This document shows positions 45,857 through 49,701 of a stretch of 49,701 bases of DNA, one piece after another. The position numbers and the translations under genes are program-made. Location of the stretch: assembly GCA_017624895.1 (NCBI GenBank), contig JAGAMB010000061.1, positions 1-49,701 on the forward strand, given 5' to 3'. Source of the DNA: Ruminococcus sp. GTDB taxonomy: Bacteria > Bacillota > Clostridia > Oscillospirales > Ruminococcaceae. The notes beneath the pieces were generated by a model. It had not been told where the DNA came from. It searched no databases and worked only from the letters and a program-made list of their open reading frames with translations. Positions within the stretch are counted from its first letter, which is position 1. Each line of letters starts with the position of its first letter.

Positions 45857-47536
45857 ATGAGAAACGAGAGAATCGGCGACTACCTGGTTAGTCAGAATCT
45901 GCTGAATGAAGAACAGCTTCAGAAGGTTCTTCAGGTTCAGAAAGAGTCAAATGGTGCTAAGAAATTCGGCGACATTGTTGTAGAGCTTGGATTTATGACA
46001 GAAGTCAACTTCACAAAGGCTCTTGCAGGAAAGCTGAGAGTACAGTATGTTGATCTCGATAATATCGACATCAATACAGACGCTGTACAGAAAGTACCGG
46101 AGCAGCTGGCAAGAAAGCACACAGTAATCGCCATTAACATTCAGGGTAAGCGACTTACAGTTGCAACAAACGATCCTGTTAACTTTATCGTTCTTGAGGA
46201 CATTAAGGTTTCAACAGGTATGGATACAGTTCCCGTACTTGCAACAACATCAGCTATCAACAAGGCTATAGGTAAGTGCTATTCAATGCAGAACGTTGAC
46301 AACGTTCTTGAGGGCGTTAACGCTATGGCAAACGATCTGGGCGGTTCACTTGAGGAACAGGAGGCTCAGGACAGAGTTGAGTCAGCGCCTATCGTAAAGC
46401 TTGCTACAACTATCGTTGAGAACTCTTTCAGAGCAGACGCTACCGATATTCATATTGAACCTTTTGATAAGTATACAAGAATACGTATTCGTGTAAACGG
46501 TGACCTTGTAGAGCTGATGAACATTTCATCTGCCGTACACAGCGCACTTACAACACGTTTCAAGCTCATCAGCGGAATGAACATCGCTGAAAAGAGAATA
46601 CCTCAGGACGGTCGTTTCACACAGGTTGTTGACGGCTGTACACTTGACGTCCGTGTATCCTCACTTCCAATGGTTCACGGTGAAAAAATCGTTATCCGAA
46701 TTCTTTCAACAGGACAGATCGCCCTCCGTAAGATCACAGACCTTGGTATGTCCGATTATAACTATCAGCTGTTTGAGTCAATGCTTCGAGTTCCTCACGG
46801 CGTTATCCTTGTAACAGGACCTACAGGTTCAGGTAAAACAACAACACTTTATGCGGCTCTTGGTGAGATCGCTCGTCCAAATGTAAACGTTGTTACAGTT
46901 GAGGACCCTGTCGAAAAGGCTATCGACGGAATTAACCAGTGTCAGGTTAACCAGAAGGCAGGTATGACATTCGCAGCTGCCCTCCGTTCTATCCTCCGTC
47001 AGGACCCTGATATCGTAATGATCGGTGAGATGCGTGATACGGAAACAGCGGATATCGGTATCCGTGCCGCTATCACAGGACACCTTGTACTTTCTACACT
47101 TCATACAAACGACGCTGCTTCAACAGTTGTCCGTCTTGTAGATATGGGTGTTGCATCATATATGGTTGCTACATCACTTATTGGTGTTATCGCACAGCGA
47201 CTTGTTAAAGTTCTCTGCCCTGCTTGTAAACGGCCAAGACTTTCCACAGAGGAAGAAAATGAGCTTATGGGAATCCCCTCCTCTATCCAGATTTACGAGC
47301 CTGTAGGCTGTCCTAACTGCAACAACACAGGCTACAAGGGAAGAACTGCTATTCACGAGATTATCCATTGTACTGCAAAGGTATCTGCTATTATTGCGGC
47401 AGGCGGCGGTAAGGAAGAAATCGAGCAGGCTGCAAAGGCTAACGGTACAAAGCTTCTTCGTGACAACGCTTCTGAACTTGTACAGGCAGGCGAAACTTCA
47501 ATTGACGAGCTTGTAAGAAGCACGTTCTCCGTATAA
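45857..47536 (+). CDS. pilB: Type IV pilus extension ATPase
   Basis: A 559-aa GspE/PilB hexameric ATPase. An N-terminal MshEN domain (RIGDYLVSQNLLNEEQLQKVLQ) is followed by a RecA-like domain: DATDIHIEPF (aspartate region), Walker A GPTGSGKTTT near 321-330, EDPVE, and Walker B LRQDPDIVMIGEMRD. A zinc finger CPACKRP...CPNCNNTGYKGR follows. The start is the ATG at 45857 with GGAGG upstream; a TTG at 45851 is too close to it. Co-transcribed with pilT. Confidence 0.96.
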   Translation: MRNERIGDYLVSQNLLNEEQLQKVLQVQKESNGAKKFGDIVVELGFMTEVNFTKALAGKLRVQYVDLDNIDINTDAVQKVPEQLARKHTVIAINIQGKRLTVATNDPVNFIVLEDIKVSTGMDTVPVLATTSAINKAIGKCYSMQNVDNVLEGVNAMANDLGGSLEEQEAQDRVESAPIVKLATTIVENSFRADATDIHIEPFDKYTRIRIRVNGDLVELMNISSAVHSALTTRFKLISGMNIAEKRIPQDGRFTQVVDGCTLDVRVSSLPMVHGEKIVIRILSTGQIALRKITDLGMSDYNYQLFESMLRVPHGVILVTGPTGSGKTTTLYAALGEIARPNVNVVTVEDPVEKAIDGINQCQVNQKAGMTFAAALRSILRQDPDIVMIGEMRDTETADIGIRAAITGHLVLSTLHTNDAASTVVRLVDMGVASYMVATSLIGVIAQRLVKVLCPACKRPRLSTEEENELMGIPSSIQIYEPVGCPNCNNTGYKGRTAIHEIIHCTAKVSAIIAAGGGKEEIEQAAKANGTKLLRDNASELVQAGETSIDELVRSTFSV

Positions 47537-47564
47537 TTCGTGTATTTGATAGGAGGAAAATAAA

Positions 47565-48665
47565 ATGGGTATAATTAACATTCATAGAATTCTTGATGAG
47601 GTTCGTCTTTTGGGTTGTTCGGACCTTCATTTCACAAACGCTATCGCTCCTGTTGTACGTCTTAACGGTACACTCAGAACAATGCGTTCACAGTATCCCG
47701 AAATGGACGAGGAAGAAATACTGGATATCGTAAACCAGATGACAAATGAGCAGCAGCAGACACAGATCAACAACCATATTGACACCGACTTTTCATTCCA
47801 GACGAAAAGCGGCTACCGTCACCGTGTAAACGTATATTTCCAGAAGGGCAAGCCCGGTATAGCAATCCGTTTGCTCCGTAACGATATTCCTACACTTGAA
47901 GATCTGGGACTTCCCCCGATTCTTGCTGATTTCTCTATGCGTCCCCGTGGACTTGTTCTTGTAACAGGCCCTACAGGTTCAGGTAAATCAACAACACTTG
48001 CAGGTATGATCGACTTTGTAAATCTCAACAGATCTGCACATATTATTACAGTAGAGGATCCTATCGAGTATGTTCACGAGCATAAGAGATGTATGGTAAA
48101 CCAGCGTGAGATTGGTGACGACGTTCCCTCATTCTCACTTGCGCTGAGAGCCGCACTCCGTGAAGATCCCGACGTTATCCTCGTAGGAGAAATGCGTGAC
48201 TTTGAGACAATTCAGGCGGCTGTAACAGCGGCTGAAACAGGTCACCTTGTAATGTCCACACTTCATACAACATCTGCGGCTGATACTATCAACCGTATCA
48301 TCGACGTATACCCTGAGCATCAGCAGCAGCAGATTCGTACACAGCTTGCAAACAACCTTGTAGCAGTAATTTCTCAGACACTTATTCCGAGAAAGGACGG
48401 CACAGGACGAATTGCTGTAATGGAAATTCTCAATGTTACAGACGCTATTGCGGCAATGATACGTGACAACAAGATTCACCTTATTCAGTCAGCTATCCAG
48501 ACAGGTAAGCAGCAGGGAATGATGTCCCTTGACCAGGAGCTTGCTCGTCTTACAGCTAAGGGAATTATCGGTGAGGTTGACGCTCTTGACAAGTGTCAGG
48601 ATAAGCAGGAATTTTACCGTTTCCTTTCACAGATGGGCGGCGTACCCACAGGCGGTATGAACTAA
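47565..48665 (+). CDS. pilT: Type IV pilus retraction ATPase
   Basis: A 366-aa PilT. A short PAS-like N-terminal domain (GCSDLHFTNAIAPVVRLNG) precedes the RecA core: Walker A GPTGSGKSTT near 135-144, EDPIEYVHEHKRCMVNQREIG and Walker B ALREDPDVILVGEMRD. The AIRLLR-like motif (GIAIRLLRNDIPTLEDLGLP) and the C-terminal retraction-associated region are present. Its presence predicts retractile pili (twitching or DNA uptake). AGGAGG upstream. Confidence 0.96.
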   Translation: MGIINIHRILDEVRLLGCSDLHFTNAIAPVVRLNGTLRTMRSQYPEMDEEEILDIVNQMTNEQQQTQINNHIDTDFSFQTKSGYRHRVNVYFQKGKPGIAIRLLRNDIPTLEDLGLPPILADFSMRPRGLVLVTGPTGSGKSTTLAGMIDFVNLNRSAHIITVEDPIEYVHEHKRCMVNQREIGDDVPSFSLALRAALREDPDVILVGEMRDFETIQAAVTAAETGHLVMSTLHTTSAADTINRIIDVYPEHQQQQIRTQLANNLVAVISQTLIPRKDGTGRIAVMEILNVTDAIAAMIRDNKIHLIQSAIQTGKQQGMMSLDQELARLTAKGIIGEVDALDKCQDKQEFYRFLSQMGGVPTGGMN

Positions 48666-48676
48666 GATTTATATCA

Positions 48677-48699
48677 GGCGGCAGATTCTGCCGCCTTTT
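48677..48699 (+). terminator. Terminator after pilT
   Basis: GGCGGCAG (48677-48684) and CTGCCGCC (48688-48695) with a 3-base loop, then TTTT. Its right half is repeated at 48996 next to the second antitoxin copy. Confidence 0.88.
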
Positions 48700-48713
48700 G
48701 TTTTCTGAAACGG

Positions 48714-48742
48714 TTGACAAACTGAAAAAAATGGAGTATAAT
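48714..48742 (+). promoter_or_regulatory. Promoter of antitoxin RNA 1
   Basis: TTGACA (48714-48719), 17-bp spacer, TATAAT (48737-48742); both hexamers are perfect, 50 bp after pilT. Confidence 0.88.
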
Positions 48743-48748
48743 ATAGGT

Positions 48749-48821
48749 ATGGTGAAAACCAGAACGCAATAATGTCCATAAACGACAGAAAAAACCCGGA
48801 GATGCGACCTCCGGGTTTTTT
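48749..48821 (+). ncRNA. Antisense RNA 1 (type I antitoxin candidate)
   Basis: A ~73-nt transcript predicted between a consensus promoter and a terminator, with no ORF. Bases 48763-48782 and 48784-48787 repeat 48901-48928, the start region of the convergent toxin gene in the same strand sense. The RNA can therefore pair with the toxin mRNA start: 12 + 8 + 4 bases, broken by a 3-nt bulge on the toxin mRNA and one mismatch. Its 3' end also overlaps the toxin 3' end at the shared terminator. The start site is inferred from the -10 position. Confidence 0.72.
48789..48821. terminator. Bidirectional terminator shared by antitoxin RNA 1 and toxin
   Basis: ACCCGGAG (48794-48801) pairs with CTCCGGGT (48809-48816), with six A before and six T after, so it works in both directions for the convergent transcripts. 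Confidence 0.9.
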
Positions 48822-48836
48822 CGTGGATTTGTCGGT

Positions 48837-48920
48837 TTACTTTCTGTCTATGAATTTACAGATATAGTAACTAACTATTCCTGCAAGGACAGAAATAAAA
48901 AACGCAATAATGTACTCCAT
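48837..48920 (-). CDS. Small hydrophobic peptide, type I toxin candidate (27 aa)
   Basis: The peptide begins MEYIIAFFISVLAG and ends YYICKFIDRK: one transmembrane helix at about residues 3-20 and a charged tail, the layout of membrane-acting type I toxins. It lacks the proline-containing core of Fst/Ldr peptides, so I do not assign it to that family. The ribosome binding site GGAGGAGG (48936-48929) is followed 8 bases later by the ATG at 48920. A longer reading to 49061 lies upstream of this site and crosses the promoter, and is rejected. Transcribed convergently with antisense RNA 1. Confidence 0.75.
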   Translation of the reverse strand: MEYIIAFFISVLAGIVSYYICKFIDRK

Positions 48921-48960
48921 AAAGGACACCTCCTCCCTGACGGAGGAAACCGACGATATA

Positions 48961-48989
48961 ATTATATCATAATGGTTGAACCATGTCAA
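48961..48989 (-). promoter_or_regulatory. Toxin promoter
   Basis: TTGACA (48989-48984), 17-bp spacer, TATAAT (48966-48961); both perfect. The predicted ~34-nt leader contains CCTCCGTCAGGGAGG, a hairpin that covers the toxin Shine-Dalgarno sequence. Confidence 0.88.
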
Positions 48990-49019
48990 TTTATGCCGCC
49001 TTTTGTTTATCTGAAGCTG

Positions 49020-49075
49020 TTGACAAGACGAAAGAAATGGGGTATGAAAACCAGAATGCAATAATGTCCATAAAT
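49020..49075 (+). pseudogene. Decayed antitoxin RNA copy 2
   Basis: Matches copy 1 from upstream of its promoter (GCCGCCTTTTGTTT at 48996; TTGACA at 49020) through AATGCAATAATGTCCATAAA at 49055-49074. About 12 bases that held the -10 hexamer are missing, leaving TATGAA, and there is no terminator hairpin. Probably silent; if transcribed it could still pair with the toxin start. Confidence 0.7.
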
Positions 49076-49094
49076 TTTTTATTTTCTAAAACGG

Positions 49095-49123
49095 TTGACA
49101 AACCGAAAAAAATGTAGTATAAT
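49095..49123 (+). promoter_or_regulatory. Promoter of antitoxin-like RNA 3
   Basis: TTGACA (49095-49100), 17-bp spacer, TATAAT (49118-49123); flanks resemble those of copy 1 (ACGGTTGACAAAC, GAAAAAAATG). Confidence 0.88.
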
Positions 49124-49129
49124 ATATAT

Positions 49130-49201
49130 ATGGTGAAAATCAAAATGTGATTAAATCCATTGTCGACGTAAAAACCTCGGAACAGCAGTTCCGAGGTTTT
49201 T
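49130..49201 (+). ncRNA. Antisense-type RNA 3, homologue of antitoxin RNA 1
   Basis: A ~72-nt predicted transcript sharing TATGGTGAAAA and overall layout with RNA 1 and ending in AACCTCGGAA/TTCCGAGGTT plus T-run (49173-49201). Its middle (GTGATTAAATCCATTGTCG) differs from RNA 1; its complement reads CAATGGATTTAATCAC, like a start region for a related toxin beginning Met-Asp-Leu-Ile. It probably has, or had, a different target. Confidence 0.62.
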
Positions 49202-49285
49202 ATCTTTTCGGAGTATTTTCTGTTTGTGAATAGGGCGAGTATACAGACAGTAATATAAATGTGATAATTTACCCTCGATATAATT
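49200..49285 (-). pseudogene. Relic of a second toxin gene, convergent with RNA 3
   Basis: AATTATATCG at 49285-49276 is identical to the sequence after the intact toxin -10. A frame without a start codon then reads IITFILLSV, resembling YIIAFFISV of the toxin, and TTCACAAACAGAAAATA matches the toxin end TTCATAGACAGAAAGTA at 14 of 17 bases. The ribosome binding site, start codon and part of the middle are lost. Alignment was by eye; confidence is moderate. Confidence 0.5.
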
Positions 49286-49446
49286 GTGCGAAAATGAATA
49301 AAGATAAAAGAAAATGCAAATAAGTTAAATCAAATTAAAAGTTCACAGAATATTGTGCAATATGACGAAAAGGGCTTAAAATAAATGCCTATTTACCGTT
49401 TCGATGTAAAAAGTGAAGGGAATTTGAAATTTTTTTCAAGAAACTA

Positions 49447-49475
49447 TTGACAAATTGTGAATGAAATGGTATACT
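49447..49475 (+). promoter_or_regulatory. pilA promoter
   Basis: TTGACA (49447-49452), 17-bp spacer, TATACT (49470-49475). It predicts a ~90-nt leader. The stretch 49286-49446 before it is AT-rich and holds nothing I can name. Confidence 0.82.
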
Positions 49476-49570
49476 ATAATTACCGAAAGGGGATAAGGGA
49501 AAAGAAAAAGACTTACCCCAAAAAACAACAGTGCGTAAAGCACAAAATTATATTAAGGAGGTTTTCTATC

Positions 49571-49701
49571 ATGAAAACAACAAGAAAAGGTTTTACACTT
49601 ATTGAGCTCATCGTAGTTATCGCTATCATCGGTGTTCTCGCTGCAATCCTCGTACCCGCAATGCTCGGTTACGTAAAGAAGTCCAAGATCCAGTCTGCTA
49701 A
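49571..49701 (+). CDS. pilA: Type IV major pilin (prepilin), 5' part only
   Basis: The first 43 codons of a prepilin: MKTTRKG leader, then cleavage before FTLIELIVVIAIIGVLAAIL, with the +5 glutamate. The helix continues to VPAMLGYVKKSKIQSA before the window ends. AAGGAGG lies 8 bases ahead of the ATG. Its own strong promoter and the very canonical helix suggest the major pilin, as opposed to the two minor prepilins in the pilC operon. Confidence 0.95.
   Translation, partial: MKTTRKGFTLIELIVVIAIIGVLAAILVPAMLGYVKKSKIQSA

Noticed and set aside
48837-49061. A 74-aa version of the small peptide gene, starting far upstream
   Set aside because: It would translate the toxin promoter and leader; the strong SD GGAGGAGG and consensus promoter both point to the internal ATG at 48920.

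Overview
The window looks like chromosomal DNA of a Ruminococcus-type gut Firmicute (Oscillospirales). Three secreted proteins end in dockerin modules with Ruminococcus-like signatures. There is a complete Gram-positive type IV pilus cluster, a GTP-type PEP carboxykinase, T-box control of leuA, strong AGGAGG ribosome binding sites, and many promoters of the form TTGACA-N17-TATAAT. No species can be named from the sequence alone.

Layout. 1-14.8 kb is a minus-strand branched-chain amino acid (BCAA) biosynthesis region. leuA is under a T-box with a likely CUC (Leu) specifier. It is followed by ilvB-ilvN-ilvC-(two paralogous membrane proteins)-ilvD, led by a promoter, an Ile/Val-rich leader peptide and a terminator hairpin (attenuator), and then by three small accessory genes (one SUKH-like), leuC-leuD-leuB and a DUF815 ATPase. 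Leucine synthesis therefore seems to be sensed through tRNA-Leu and the ilv genes through ribosome stalling. Two intergenic repeat families, GTAGGG-type palindromes and TTAGC heptads, are scattered through this part and recur later.

14.9-26.6 kb holds housekeeping genes: a TM2 protein, an AIM24-walJ-rlmH operon, an orphan lipoprotein related to solute-binding proteins, a cytidylate-kinase-like protein, pckG, pnuC, and a zinc-ribbon/TPM/CPBP-protease operon. 26.6-32.1 kb is an accessory block: three dockerin proteins around an ECF sigma factor and its probable membrane-bound regulator. One dockerin gene lies between 119-bp direct repeats. 32.1-36 kb has a coiled-coil protein, coaD, rsmD and asnB.

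36-49.7 kb is the type IV pilus locus. A plus-strand operon from tandem promoters encodes PilC, a PilM-PilN fusion, PilO, a 1013-aa PilX-like surface protein and two prepilins. The prepilin peptidase gene (minus strand) comes next, then pilB-pilT and, at the window edge, the major pilin. Between pilT and pilA is the most striking element: a compact convergent type I toxin-antitoxin locus. It has a 27-aa membrane peptide gene and a ~73-nt antisense RNA, each with a near-consensus promoter, sharing a bidirectional terminator, with a direct repeat that makes the RNA complementary to the toxin start region. This is the architecture of par of plasmid pAD1 (Fst/RNA II). A damaged antitoxin copy and a second module (apparently intact antitoxin, decayed toxin) follow.
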